From Muribaculaceae bacterium (GTDB taxonomy: Bacteria > Bacteroidota > Bacteroidia > Bacteroidales > Muribaculaceae): 10,056 bases of DNA. The notes beneath the pieces were generated by a model. The model was not told the origin of the DNA. It made no database searches and saw only the letters and a list, made by a program, of their open reading frames with translations. Location: contig JAIDUY010000411.1 in assembly GCA_029059965.1 (NCBI GenBank), positions 1-10,056 on the forward strand, read 5' to 3'. The first letter of the stretch is position 1. Each line of letters opens with the position of its first letter. Shown here in pieces: positions 1 through 6,995 of this stretch. A program made the position numbers and the translations under genes.

Positions 1-2295
1 CAACTCAACGGACCGCAGAGAGCCGCCGTGGAATCCCTCGACGGCCCCGAGCTTGTCATTGCCGGAGCCGGCTCCGGCAAGACCCGCGTGCTGACATACA
101 AGATAATGCATCTGTTGAACCGAGGCATAGCCCCCGGCAGGATTCTCGCTCTCACATTCACCAACAAGGCCGCCCGCGAGATGCGCGAGCGCATAGGGCT
201 CATTGCCGGCGAGGAAATGTCCTCGCGACTGTGGATGGGCACATTCCACAGCATATTCTCGCGTATGCTGCGCCGTCACGCCGACCTGCTCGGATTTCCG
301 TCGAACTTCACCATCTACGACACATCCGACACCAAAAGCCTGATAAAAAGCATAATCAAAGAGCTGCATCTGGACGACAACTACCGTCCCGGCACCATCC
401 TCTCCGACATATCCAACGCCAAGAACAACCTCTATTCGCCCGAGGACTATGCCGCCGACAAGGACATAGCCCGCTCCGACGCCGACGCGCGTCGTCCCCG
501 CACGGCCGAGATATACCGCATATACCGCGACCGTTGCAGAATTTCGGGTGCGATGGATTTCGACGACCTGCTGTTCTACACCAACGTGCTGCTGCGCGAC
601 CATCCCGAAGTGCTCGATTATTACCGCGAGTACTTCGAATATGTGCTCGTTGACGAGTATCAGGACACCAACTTCGCCCAGCATCTTATCGTGCGCCAGC
701 TGTGCAGTTCCCACGGCCATCTGTGTGTGGTCGGCGACGACGCGCAGAGTATCTATTCGTTCCGCGGAGCCAACATCCGCAATATCCTTGACCTGCGCAA
801 GAGTTTCCCTTCGCTGGAAATATTCAAGCTTGAGCAGAACTACCGCAGCACGAGTAACATAGTGGACGCGGCCAACTCGCTGATTGCCCGCAACGTGGAA
901 CAGATTCCCAAGGAAGTGTTCTCGCGCAACGGACGCGGCGAGCGTATCGAGGTCGTCCAGTGCTACAACGACTACGAAGAGGGCTACATCGTGGCTAACC
1001 GCATATCGCAGGTACGCATGCGCAACGGCGACAACTACTCGGACATGGCCATCCTCTACCGCACCAACGCACAGAGCCGTGTGCTCGAGGAGGCTCTGCG
1101 CAACCGCAATATCCCTTACCGCATCTACGGCGGCCTCGCCTTCTACCAGCGCAAGGAAATCAAGGACGCCGTGTGCTACTTCCGTCTGGCCGTCAATCCC
1201 AACGACGACGAGGCTCTGCGGCGTGTCATCAACACTCCGCGCCGCGGCATTGGCGACACTACTGTCGGCAAGCTGCTCGAAGGCGCCATCTCGACAGGAC
1301 GCAGCATCTTCGAGGTTATCCTTGACCCCGACGCAGCCTTTGTCACCCTCTCCAAAAGCACCCGTGCCAAGCTTGACGCCTTCGCCGGCATGATTTCCGA
1401 ATTTGTCAGGGACAACGCGGCGGGCGTGTCCGCACCCGAACTCGCGCGCAGCATCTTCTCCAAGACCGGACTGCTGGCCGAGTACGTCAATGCCGGCAAC
1501 AGCCCGGAGAATATCTCCAAGCGCGACAACCTGCTCGAACTCATCAATGCCATCGACACCAGCGCCGAATCCAAGCGGGAAACCACCGAGGGCGATGCCG
1601 TTTTCACGATGGGCGAATTCCTCGCAGAAATAGCTCTGCTGACCGACGCCGACACCCAGAATGCCGGCGACGACTGCGTGACGCTGATGACTATCCACTC
1701 GGCCAAGGGGCTGGAGTACAATTCAGTATTCATTGTCGGCGTCGAAGAGGACCTGCTGCCGTCGGCCATGAGTACACACAGCTCCAACGCCGCGCGCGAG
1801 GTCGAGGAAGAACGTCGCCTGATGTATGTGGCCCTTACCCGCGCCAGACGCTTCTGCATGATAACCTATGCCAAGAAGCGCACCATCAACGGCAAGACGA
1901 ACATGACACGGCCCTCTCGCTTCCTGTCGGAAATCGACCGCAATTATCTGAGGCTCATGACAGGTTCGACGCTTGAATCGGCACCTGCACCGCGTCGCAC
2001 TGTTCTCGACATCAGCCCTGCCCGGGAGAGCACGGGAAGCCCCGTCCGCCCTTCGGCCATATCTGCGCCCGCTCCGCGCAAGGTCACTACGTCGGCTGCA
2101 CAGGGTGTCGACGACTGCGTGTTGCACAGCGCTTCGGAGCTGCAGGCCGGACAGCGCATCATGCATCCGCGATTCGGCACCGGCTTGCTCGAGAACATCG
2201 ACACGGCGGGAACCGACCCGCGTATCGCCGTGCTCTTCGACGACGGAAGCCGCAGAACCCTGCTTCTCAAATTCGCTAAATTCAAACTCCTATGA
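1..2295 (+). CDS. uvrD: UvrD/PcrA-type superfamily 1 DNA helicase (5' end outside window)
   Basis: ATP-dependent 3'-5' DNA helicase of the UvrD/PcrA family, which acts in nucleotide excision repair, mismatch repair and removal of stalled complexes from DNA. The frame is open from base 1 and begins with the Q-motif (QLNGPQRAAV), so the GTG at 28 is not the start and a few N-terminal residues are missing. Counting from base 1 (764 residues), I see Walker A AGAGSGKT (21-28), Walker B VDEYQD (217-222), motif III GDDAQS (245-250) with FRGA just after, motif IV QNYRS (279-283), motif V TIHSAKGLEY (564-573) and motif VI YVALTRAR (609-616). After a variable Pro/Ser/Ala-rich linker (about 655-705), residues 714-764 form the small C-terminal domain with HPRFGTG (722-728) that PcrA and UvrD use for partner contacts. 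All helicase motifs are intact. The stop overlaps the nspC start (ATGA), which indicates co-transcription. Rep is the alternative, but the HPRFG tail favours PcrA/UvrD. Confidence 0.95.
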   Translation, partial: QLNGPQRAAVESLDGPELVIAGAGSGKTRVLTYKIMHLLNRGIAPGRILALTFTNKAAREMRERIGLIAGEEMSSRLWMGTFHSIFSRMLRRHADLLGFPSNFTIYDTSDTKSLIKSIIKELHLDDNYRPGTILSDISNAKNNLYSPEDYAADKDIARSDADARRPRTAEIYRIYRDRCRISGAMDFDDLLFYTNVLLRDHPEVLDYYREYFEYVLVDEYQDTNFAQHLIVRQLCSSHGHLCVVGDDAQSIYSFRGANIRNILDLRKSFPSLEIFKLEQNYRSTSNIVDAANSLIARNVEQIPKEVFSRNGRGERIEVVQCYNDYEEGYIVANRISQVRMRNGDNYSDMAILYRTNAQSRVLEEALRNRNIPYRIYGGLAFYQRKEIKDAVCYFRLAVNPNDDEALRRVINTPRRGIGDTTVGKLLEGAISTGRSIFEVILDPDAAFVTLSKSTRAKLDAFAGMISEFVRDNAAGVSAPELARSIFSKTGLLAEYVNAGNSPENISKRDNLLELINAIDTSAESKRETTEGDAVFTMGEFLAEIALLTDADTQNAGDDCVTLMTIHSAKGLEYNSVFIVGVEEDLLPSAMSTHSSNAAREVEEERRLMYVALTRARRFCMITYAKKRTINGKTNMTRPSRFLSEIDRNYLRLMTGSTLESAPAPRRTVLDISPARESTGSPVRPSAISAPAPRKVTTSAAQGVDDCVLHSASELQAGQRIMHPRFGTGLLENIDTAGTDPRIAVLFDDGSRRTLLLKFAKFKLL

Positions 2296-3413
2296 CAGCC
2301 GACCAACTGCCTACACCTTATTATATAGTCTACGAAGACCGTCTGCGCCGCAATCTCGAACTCATCACCGACGTCAGCCGACGCAGCGGAGCAAAGATAA
2401 TAATGGCGTTCAAGGCCAACGCACTGTGGCGCACCTTCCCGATAATAAGGGAGTACAACCGCAACTGCACGGCAAGTTCCGTCAACGAGCTGCGGCTCGG
2501 CGCCGAGGAGCTCGGCGGCGAAATCCACTCCTATTCTCCGGCATACACCGACTCCAACATCGACGAATACCTGCGCCTCAGCAGCCATATCACGTTCAAC
2601 TCGCTCAGTCAGTGGGAACGCTTCGGCAGCCGCGCATCTGCTGCCGGCATAAGTTGCGGTCTGCGTGTCAACCCCAAATGTTCGGTCATCGAAACCGACA
2701 TCTACAATCCGGCCAAGCCGGGCTCGCGCTTCGGCGTGGATGCCTCCGAGCTTGCCGACGGACTGCCCGAAGGTATCGAAGGACTCCACTTCCATGCCCT
2801 CTGCGAAAGCGGTGCCGAGGACTTGCGCAAAGTCCTGGCGGCTTTCGAGGAGCGCTTCGGGCACCTGCTGCCCAAGGTTAAATGGGTGAATATGGGAGGT
2901 GGCCATCTGATGACGCGCAAAGGCTACGACATCGAGGAACTGATCCGCATCATCCGCGATTTCCGCGGGCGACATCCCCATATCGAGGTCATACTCGAAC
3001 CCGGCAGCGCATGGACATGGCAGACGGGCGACCTTGTATCGTCGGTGGTCGACACGGTGTGCAACGACGGCATCGACACGGCCATACTCGACGTATCCTT
3101 CGCCTGCCATATGCCCGATACTCTCGAAATGCCCTATACTCCCGAAGTTGCCGAAGCTGCCGAATCGGGACTGCCCTACCGTTTGGGCGGAAATTCATGC
3201 CTCAGCGGCGACTTCAAGGAAGGCTATTTCTTTCCTCATCCGCTCAAGGCGGGCGACATAATCACACTCAAGGACATGAACCACTATACTACGGTGAAGA
3301 CCACGATGTTCAACGGTGTGCCCCACCCCGATATGGTGCTGTGCCGAGCCGACGGTTCGTGCGAGTACCTGCGCCGCTTCGACTACAACGACTACAAATC
3401 CCGAATGAGCTGA
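2292..3413 (+). CDS. nspC: Carboxynorspermidine/carboxyspermidine decarboxylase NspC
   Basis: PLP-dependent decarboxylase of the alanine racemase fold (fold type III). It converts carboxynorspermidine or carboxyspermidine to norspermidine or spermidine, the last step of the alternative polyamine pathway used by Bacteroidales. The length, 373 aa, is normal for the family. Visible motifs are the Schiff-base lysine in MAFKAN (K41), HALCES (168-173), the glycine-rich phosphate-binding GGGH (202-205), EPGSA (236-240), and the catalytic cysteine in NSCLSGD (C303), followed by HYTTVKTTMFNG (331-342). The GGNSCLSGD form separates NspC from diaminopimelate and ornithine/arginine decarboxylases. Start: the ATG at 2292 overlaps the helicase stop by 4 bases, and the protein begins with the expected PTPYYIVYE. 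The partner carboxyspermidine dehydrogenase is not in the window. The true substrate (carboxyspermidine or carboxynorspermidine) cannot be told from sequence. Confidence 0.95.
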   Translation: MTADQLPTPYYIVYEDRLRRNLELITDVSRRSGAKIIMAFKANALWRTFPIIREYNRNCTASSVNELRLGAEELGGEIHSYSPAYTDSNIDEYLRLSSHITFNSLSQWERFGSRASAAGISCGLRVNPKCSVIETDIYNPAKPGSRFGVDASELADGLPEGIEGLHFHALCESGAEDLRKVLAAFEERFGHLLPKVKWVNMGGGHLMTRKGYDIEELIRIIRDFRGRHPHIEVILEPGSAWTWQTGDLVSSVVDTVCNDGIDTAILDVSFACHMPDTLEMPYTPEVAEAAESGLPYRLGGNSCLSGDFKEGYFFPHPLKAGDIITLKDMNHYTTVKTTMFNGVPHPDMVLCRADGSCEYLRRFDYNDYKSRMS

Positions 3414-3422
3414 GCGCAGACC

Positions 3423-4427
3423 ATGAATCCGCGTTATTCCGTCATAGTTCCGGTCTACAACCGTCCGTCCGAGGTCAAAGACCTCGTTGACAGCCTTCTG
3501 GCGCAGACATCGCAGGACTTCGAGCTTGTCATCGTCGAGGACGGCTCGACCGTACCCTGCCGCGACATCGTCGAGGATGCCGCCGCCCGCGGTCTGGCCG
3601 TGCGCTATTTCCACAAGGATAACGAGGGCCGCTCGATAGCCCGCAACTACGGCATGGAGCGTGCCGCCGGCGACTGGTTCGTGTTCTTCGATTCCGACTG
3701 CGTCATCCCGCCCGACTACTTCACCAAGCTTGCCGAAGCACAGGCCGAGATATATTACGACTGCTACGGCGGCCCCGATGCCGCGCACGACAGCTTCTCG
3801 GACACTCAGAAGGCCATCAACTACTCGATGACATCCTTCCTGACCACCGGCGGAATACGCGGCGGCAAGGTTTCCCTCGAAAAATTCACGCCCCGCACAT
3901 TTAACATGGGTTTCTCGCGCACGGTCTACGAACGTGTCGGCGGCTATCGCGAGATGTTCTCGGAGGACATCGACATGAGCACGCGCATACGCCGCGCGGG
4001 CTTTTCCATCGGCCTGTATCCCGACCTGTTCGTGTGGCACAAGCGCCGCGTCGACTTCCGCAAGTTCCTGCGTCAGGTCTATGTGTTCGGCATGAGCCGC
4101 ATCACGCTGCAGCTTCTCTATCCCGGCTCGCTCAAGCTCGTCCACACCCTCCCGGCACTGTTCGTTCTCGGCGTTCTCGGGCTTCTGCTGCTGTCTGTGT
4201 TCGTGTCGCCGTGGTTCCTTCTGCCCATAGGGCTCTACTTCGGAGCTGTTTTCGCGGGGGCTCTCGTAAAGACCCGTTCGCTGAGAATATCCGCACTTGC
4301 CGTTCCGGCCGCCGCCATACAGCTCGGAGGTTACGGCTGCGGATTCATCAAGGCATGGATTCTGAAAATACTTCTGCGCCGCAGCCGCGATATCAACGAA
4401 GAAATATCAATCCGCAAAGGCAAGTAA
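3423..4427 (+). CDS. Family 2 glycosyltransferase with C-terminal membrane segments
   Basis: Inverting GT-A glycosyltransferase (GT2) that moves a sugar from a nucleotide donor to an acceptor, probably a lipid-linked or surface glycan at the cytoplasmic face of the inner membrane. In the 334 aa I see the N-terminal nucleotide-binding strand YSVIVPVYNRP (5-15), VEDGS (38-42), the metal-binding DSD (90-92), NMGFSR (161-166) in the acceptor region, and the likely catalytic acid pair in FSEDIDMSTRIRRAGF (E181/D182). Three hydrophobic stretches (about 241-261, 262-282 and 287-309) suggest membrane anchoring, and the C-terminus is basic. There is no QxxRW motif, so it is probably not a processive synthase. 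Start: the ATG at 3423 lies 9 bases after the nspC stop and gives the standard N-terminus. No glycan-cluster neighbours are present, so donor and acceptor are unknown. It sits in a run with nspC and radC, 4 bases before radC. Confidence 0.9.
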   Translation: MNPRYSVIVPVYNRPSEVKDLVDSLLAQTSQDFELVIVEDGSTVPCRDIVEDAAARGLAVRYFHKDNEGRSIARNYGMERAAGDWFVFFDSDCVIPPDYFTKLAEAQAEIYYDCYGGPDAAHDSFSDTQKAINYSMTSFLTTGGIRGGKVSLEKFTPRTFNMGFSRTVYERVGGYREMFSEDIDMSTRIRRAGFSIGLYPDLFVWHKRRVDFRKFLRQVYVFGMSRITLQLLYPGSLKLVHTLPALFVLGVLGLLLLSVFVSPWFLLPIGLYFGAVFAGALVKTRSLRISALAVPAAAIQLGGYGCGFIKAWILKILLRRSRDINEEISIRKGK

Positions 4428-4431
4428 GACG

Positions 4432-5130
4432 ATGACCGAATCCTCACCGCTGGCAGCCATGGACCGCAATATGCTGCCCAGAGAGAAAGCCCTGGCAAAC
4501 GGCATCAAGTCGCTGACCGACACCGAGCTGATGGCCATAATTTTCTCGACTGGCATTCAGGGCAAGAGCGTGCTCGAACTATGCAGTGAGATACTTGCCG
4601 ACAACGGAGGACATCTTTCGCGCATAGCCTCGATGGACTGCCGCGAGTTCATGAGCCGCTACAAGGGCATAGGCCCCGCCAAGGCGCTCACACTGCTTGC
4701 CGCCCTCGAGCTTGGCGTGCGCGCCGGAGTCGACGCCCTCACCATCTCCGACCCGGAGATAACAACGAGCGAGAAGGCCTACAACTATATGCGCTCGGAG
4801 TTCTACAACCTTGACCACGAACAGTTCTGGATTCTGCTGCTCAACAACAGCAACCGCGTAATAAAGAAAGTGCGCATAGGCCAGGGCGGCATCACGGCCA
4901 CGGTGGTCGACGTGCGCCTTGTGCTCCGCGAGGCCATCCTCTCCAAGGCCGCCGCGATGATAGTGATGCACAACCATCCCTCCGGCCGCCTCGTCCCCAG
5001 CCCTCAGGACGTGAGCCTGACACACAAAATAAAAGAAGGCGCCGACATCTTTGCCATACGCCTTCTTGATCATCTGGTGGTGAACAACACCACGTTCTAT
5101 TCCTTCAACGACAACGGGAAGCTCATCTGA
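4432..5130 (+). CDS. radC: RadC family protein (HhH plus JAB/MPN domain)
   Basis: RadC-type protein of 232 aa, the usual length. The N-terminal part (about 14-95) carries PREKALANGIKSLTDTELMA and a helix-hairpin-helix turn GIGPAKA (79-85), which suggests DNA binding. The C-terminal JAB/MPN domain (about 108-230) has a complete JAMM zinc-metalloprotease signature: an upstream glutamate (E130 in LDHEQF), then HNHPSG (H180, H182), S190 and D193. The metal site therefore looks functional. The historic link to recombination repair is weak, the biochemical role of RadC is unsettled, and the JAMM motif points to a hydrolase. The ATG at 4432 is 4 bases after the glycosyltransferase stop. Methionines at residues 10 and 14 are possible alternative starts, but the first keeps the operon spacing. 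The stop is 2 bases from the stop of the convergent S4 gene. Confidence 0.94.
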   Translation: MTESSPLAAMDRNMLPREKALANGIKSLTDTELMAIIFSTGIQGKSVLELCSEILADNGGHLSRIASMDCREFMSRYKGIGPAKALTLLAALELGVRAGVDALTISDPEITTSEKAYNYMRSEFYNLDHEQFWILLLNNSNRVIKKVRIGQGGITATVVDVRLVLREAILSKAAAMIVMHNHPSGRLVPSPQDVSLTHKIKEGADIFAIRLLDHLVVNNTTFYSFNDNGKLI

Positions 5131-5132
5131 GG

Positions 5133-5570
5133 CTATTCGTCGTCGTCATCATCGAAATCGAAATCCGCTTCAAAGTCCCATCCGTCGCCGACACTCTCGG
5201 TGAAGCGGCTCAGCTCGCGGCCTTCGCGCTTGGTGGGACGGCCGAGACCCTTTGCACGGTCGACGAATCCCGAAATCTTCACAACTTCCAGCAGGTCGAG
5301 TTCGGACTGCGGGGTGACGTTGCGCATATAGTCGGGCACGAGGCGCGCGCCGAGGCGGTTCTCGGTCAGTGCAAGCACCTCGAACGAGAACGTGACGGGC
5401 GACTTGCGCACCTTGACGATATCGCCCACGGAAATCATGCGCGACGGCTTCACGACAGTGTCGCCGACACTTACGCGGCCTTTCTTGCAGGCTTCGGTGG
5501 CTATGGTGCGCGTCTTGAATATGCGCATGGCCCAAAGCCATTTGTCTATGCGTACTTCGGATTTTGCCAT
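5133..5570 (-). CDS. hslR: S4-domain RNA-binding protein, Hsp15 (HslR) type
   Basis: Small S4-domain protein of the Hsp15 family, which in E. coli binds 50S subunits carrying a stalled peptidyl-tRNA and helps recycle them. With the ATG at 5570 it has 145 aa. It begins MAKSEVRIDKWLWAMRIFKTR, where RIDKWLWAMR is the S4 signature. KKGRVSVGDTVVKPS (29-43) and VGDIVKV (48-54) complete the S4 fold, and GRPTKREGREL (110-120) is the conserved basic C-terminal motif of Hsp15. The tail after about 130 is very acidic (several Phe-Asp pairs, then a run of five Asp and a Glu). I rejected a longer in-frame version from 5621 because its extra 17 residues are unlike the family and lie inside pth. Its start overlaps the pth stop by one base (TAATG), so it is probably translationally coupled and in the rplY operon. 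Confidence 0.92.
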   Translation of the reverse strand: MAKSEVRIDKWLWAMRIFKTRTIATEACKKGRVSVGDTVVKPSRMISVGDIVKVRKSPVTFSFEVLALTENRLGARLVPDYMRNVTPQSELDLLEVVKISGFVDRAKGLGRPTKREGRELSRFTESVGDGWDFEADFDFDDDDDE

Positions 5571-6133
5571 TACTTGTTGTTGAATTTGCACATGGCGTTT
5601 CCGATGCCGCCGAGCACACATTCGCGTATGGCCTCCACGGCCACGTCTATGCGTGCGGGCAACTCGCTCATCTGCTCGGGCGGAAACTTGCCGAGGACGT
5701 AGTCGACCTGGCAGCCACGGGGGAAATCGCCTCCTATGCCGAAGCGCAGACGGGGATAGGCGCTGGTGCCGAGCATGGCGGCTATGTTCTTCAGGCCGTT
5801 GTGGCCGGCGTCGCTGCCTCCGCTGCGCATGCGGATGGCGCCGAAGGGCAGCGCGATGTCGTCAACCAAGACCAGTATATTGGAAACGTCGATTCCTTCC
5901 TGTTCTTTCCAATAGCGCACGGCATTGCCGCTGAGGTTCATATAGGTCGAGGGCTTGAGCAGAACCACCTGCTGGTTCTTGATGCGTCCCATGCCCACAT
6001 CGCCGTAACGCCGTGTGCTCATAGAAATATTGGACGCCTCGGCAAAGGCGTCCAATATCATAAATCCTATATTGTGGCGTGTGCGGGCATATTCGTCGCC
6101 GATATTGCCCAGGCCTACAATGAGGTGTTTCAT
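5570..6133 (-). CDS. pth: Peptidyl-tRNA hydrolase
   Basis: Essential cytoplasmic esterase that cleaves peptidyl-tRNA released from ribosomes, freeing tRNA and peptide. It has 187 aa from the ATG at 6133, typical for bacterial Pth. The start is fixed by the canonical MKHLIVGLGNIG N-terminus. A longer frame to 6211 would add an Arg-rich stretch that overlaps the rplY coding region and has no family similarity. All active-site residues are present: N10, H20 (in TRHNIGF, the catalytic His), N66 (in MNLSG), D91 and N112 (in HNGLK). LKPSTYMNLSG (59-69), SGGSDAGHNGLKNI (104-117) and RLRFGIGG (128-135) are the family blocks. It lies 14 bases downstream of rplY and is coupled to the S4 gene by TAATG. 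The rplY-pth pairing is common in bacteria. Confidence 0.97.
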   Translation of the reverse strand: MKHLIVGLGNIGDEYARTRHNIGFMILDAFAEASNISMSTRRYGDVGMGRIKNQQVVLLKPSTYMNLSGNAVRYWKEQEGIDVSNILVLVDDIALPFGAIRMRSGGSDAGHNGLKNIAAMLGTSAYPRLRFGIGGDFPRGCQVDYVLGKFPPEQMSELPARIDVAVEAIRECVLGGIGNAMCKFNNK

Positions 6134-6147
6134 TCGCTGGCGGCTGA

Positions 6148-6729
6148 TTACTTGCCGGCGGCGGCAGCTGCGGCGGCACCGCGGGCGGCGCGGGTCAGCT
6201 GTACGGCGCATACAACGGCGTTCTTGGCGTTGACCAGTTCGAAGCCGTCGAAGTGCAGGTCGCCCACAGCGAGGGACTTGCCGAGGCCGAGGTTGTCGAC
6301 GTTGATGACAACACGTTCGGGTACTTCGGTGTAGGGTGCGCGGACTTTGAGTTTCTTCATCGAGAGGGTCAGCTTACCACCGGCCTTGACACCTTCGGCG
6401 TGGCCTTCGAGCTTGACGGGAACTTCGATTACCACGGGCTTGGTCTCGTTCACTTCGAGCAGGTCCATATGAAGGATGGTATCCTTTACGGGATGGAACT
6501 GGATGTCCTTGAGGATGGCCATGCGCTTCTTGCCTTCCACCTCGAGCTCAATGGCATAGACGTCGGGAGTGTAGACGAGCTTGCGGACAGCGTCGTTGTC
6601 GACTACGAGGTGCTCTGCTACGGCACCGCTGTTGAGAACTACGGGGATTTTATCCTCGCTGCGCAGGGCTTTGGTGGCCTTTTTGCCCAGGCCGGTACGG
6701 GGGCTTGCTGTAAGTTTGAAAACTTGCAT
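6148..6729 (-). CDS. rplY: 50S ribosomal protein L25 / general stress protein Ctc (long form)
   Basis: Ribosomal protein L25 of the long Ctc/TL5 type, which binds 5S rRNA in the large subunit. It has 193 aa. The N-terminal 5S-binding domain (about 1-92) ends in the signature DIQFHPVKDTILHMDLLEV (75-93). The C-terminal beta domain (about 97-180) contains VKLEGHAEGVKAGGKL (105-120) and VDNLGLGKSLAVGDLHF (144-160). The last residues form an Ala-rich tail (AARGAAAAAAAGK), as seen in several L25 proteins. Start: the ATG at 6729 gives the usual N-terminal MQVFKLTASPR. It is the first gene of the minus-strand operon rplY-pth-hslR, behind a consensus promoter about 80 bp upstream and a leader hairpin. 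Confidence 0.96.
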   Translation of the reverse strand: MQVFKLTASPRTGLGKKATKALRSEDKIPVVLNSGAVAEHLVVDNDAVRKLVYTPDVYAIELEVEGKKRMAILKDIQFHPVKDTILHMDLLEVNETKPVVIEVPVKLEGHAEGVKAGGKLTLSMKKLKVRAPYTEVPERVVINVDNLGLGKSLAVGDLHFDGFELVNAKNAVVCAVQLTRAARGAAAAAAAGK

Positions 6730-6754
6730 TGTAGTTAAGTGTTTGTGTTACTAA

Positions 6755-6775
6755 AAATTAAGTGCTCCTTAATTT
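6755..6775 (-). promoter_or_regulatory. Leader hairpin of rplY
   Basis: A perfect 8-bp inverted repeat with a 5-base loop lies in the rplY 5' leader, with arms at 6755-6762 and 6768-6775 (AAATTAAG / CTTAATTT). Read in the gene's direction, the stem-loop junction contains AAGGAG, a sequence complementary to the 16S 3' end, 25 to 40 bases before the ATG. The repeat is clear in the sequence. A regulatory role, such as autoregulation by L25 or control of ribosome access, is inference. The stem is A/T-rich and only moderately stable. Confidence 0.4.
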
Positions 6776-6806
6776 CCCATCACACGGGATATGCTAAAAA
6801 GCGCTG

Positions 6807-6838
6807 CAAAATTACGGTTTTTCATCGGTATGTGCAAA
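6807..6838 (-). promoter_or_regulatory. Bacteroidetes-type promoter for rplY-pth-hslR
   Basis: On the minus strand a -33 box TTTG (6838-6835) is followed after exactly 20 bp by a perfect -7 box TAATTTTG (6814-6807). This matches the primary sigma factor consensus of Bacteroidetes (TTTG, 19-21 bp, TAnnTTTG). Transcription should start near 6800, giving a leader of roughly 70 bases before the rplY ATG at 6729. No other good promoter lies between the three genes. Confidence 0.85.
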
Positions 6839-6870
6839 TGTCCCGGCTCTTTTCTTTATTGACAGAGCAA

Positions 6871-6910
6871 TTATTATAGCTTATTATAGCTGATTAGCAC
6901 TGATTCGGCT
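6871..6910. repeat. Four 10-bp helically phased units between divergent promoters
   Basis: Two exact tandem copies of TTATTATAGC (6871-6880, 6881-6890) are followed by two degenerate units of the same length, TGATTAGCAC (6891-6900) and TGATTCGGCT (6901-6910). All four share T-N-A-T-T at positions 1-5, so the core recurs every 10 bp, on one face of the helix. The block lies between the -33 boxes of the divergent rplY and 6996 promoters. It could be an activator or repressor site or a curved segment. No specific binder is recognised. Confidence 0.5.
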
Positions 6911-6916
6911 TCGACT

Positions 6917-6948
6917 GTTGTCCCGATTTGAATTTTTATGTAATTTTG
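6917..6948 (+). promoter_or_regulatory. Promoter for the secreted carbohydrate-binding protein
   Basis: A perfect -7 box TAATTTTG (6941-6948) has a near-consensus -33 box GTTG (6917-6920) 20 bp upstream. Transcription would begin around 6955, leaving a leader of about 40 A/T-rich bases before the ATG at 6996. The phased repeats end 6 bp before the -33 box. The one mismatch in the -33 box fits a promoter that needs an activator, but that is inference. Confidence 0.7.
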
Positions 6949-6995
6949 CGGCGTACTTACTTTTTACTTTTTATAATCAAGTTTCAACCTACACC

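Noticed and set aside
28..30. GTG as the start codon of the helicase
   Set aside because: The frame is open upstream to base 1 and those codons give the conserved Q-motif (LNGPQRAAV), so the true start lies outside the window.
1944..3110. Long open frame on the minus strand (388 codons)
   Set aside because: It is a shadow of uvrD and nspC, common in GC-rich DNA with biased third positions. It has no recognisable domain.
3195..4145. Long open frame on the minus strand (316 codons)
   Set aside because: It is antisense to nspC and the glycosyltransferase, low-complexity His/Val/Ala-rich, with no motif.
5571..5621. N-terminal extension of the S4 protein to 5621
   Set aside because: The added residues do not resemble Hsp15 and lie inside pth. 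The TAATG junction at 5568-5572 gives the standard MAKSEVRIDKWLW start.
6134..6211. N-terminal extension of Pth to 6211
   Set aside because: It is Arg-rich, overlaps the end of rplY in another frame, and precedes the universal MKHLIVGLGN start.
5564..6334. Plus-strand open frame of 256 codons
   Set aside because: It is antisense to pth and rplY, both of which are unmistakable.
6927..6930. TTTG as the -33 box of the 6996 gene
   Set aside because: It is only 10 bp from the -7 box. GTTG at 6917-6920 has the correct 20-bp spacing.
6918..6995. Upstream ATG for the secreted protein
   Set aside because: It lies within the promoter (-33 to -7). Starting at 6996 gives a clean signal peptide.
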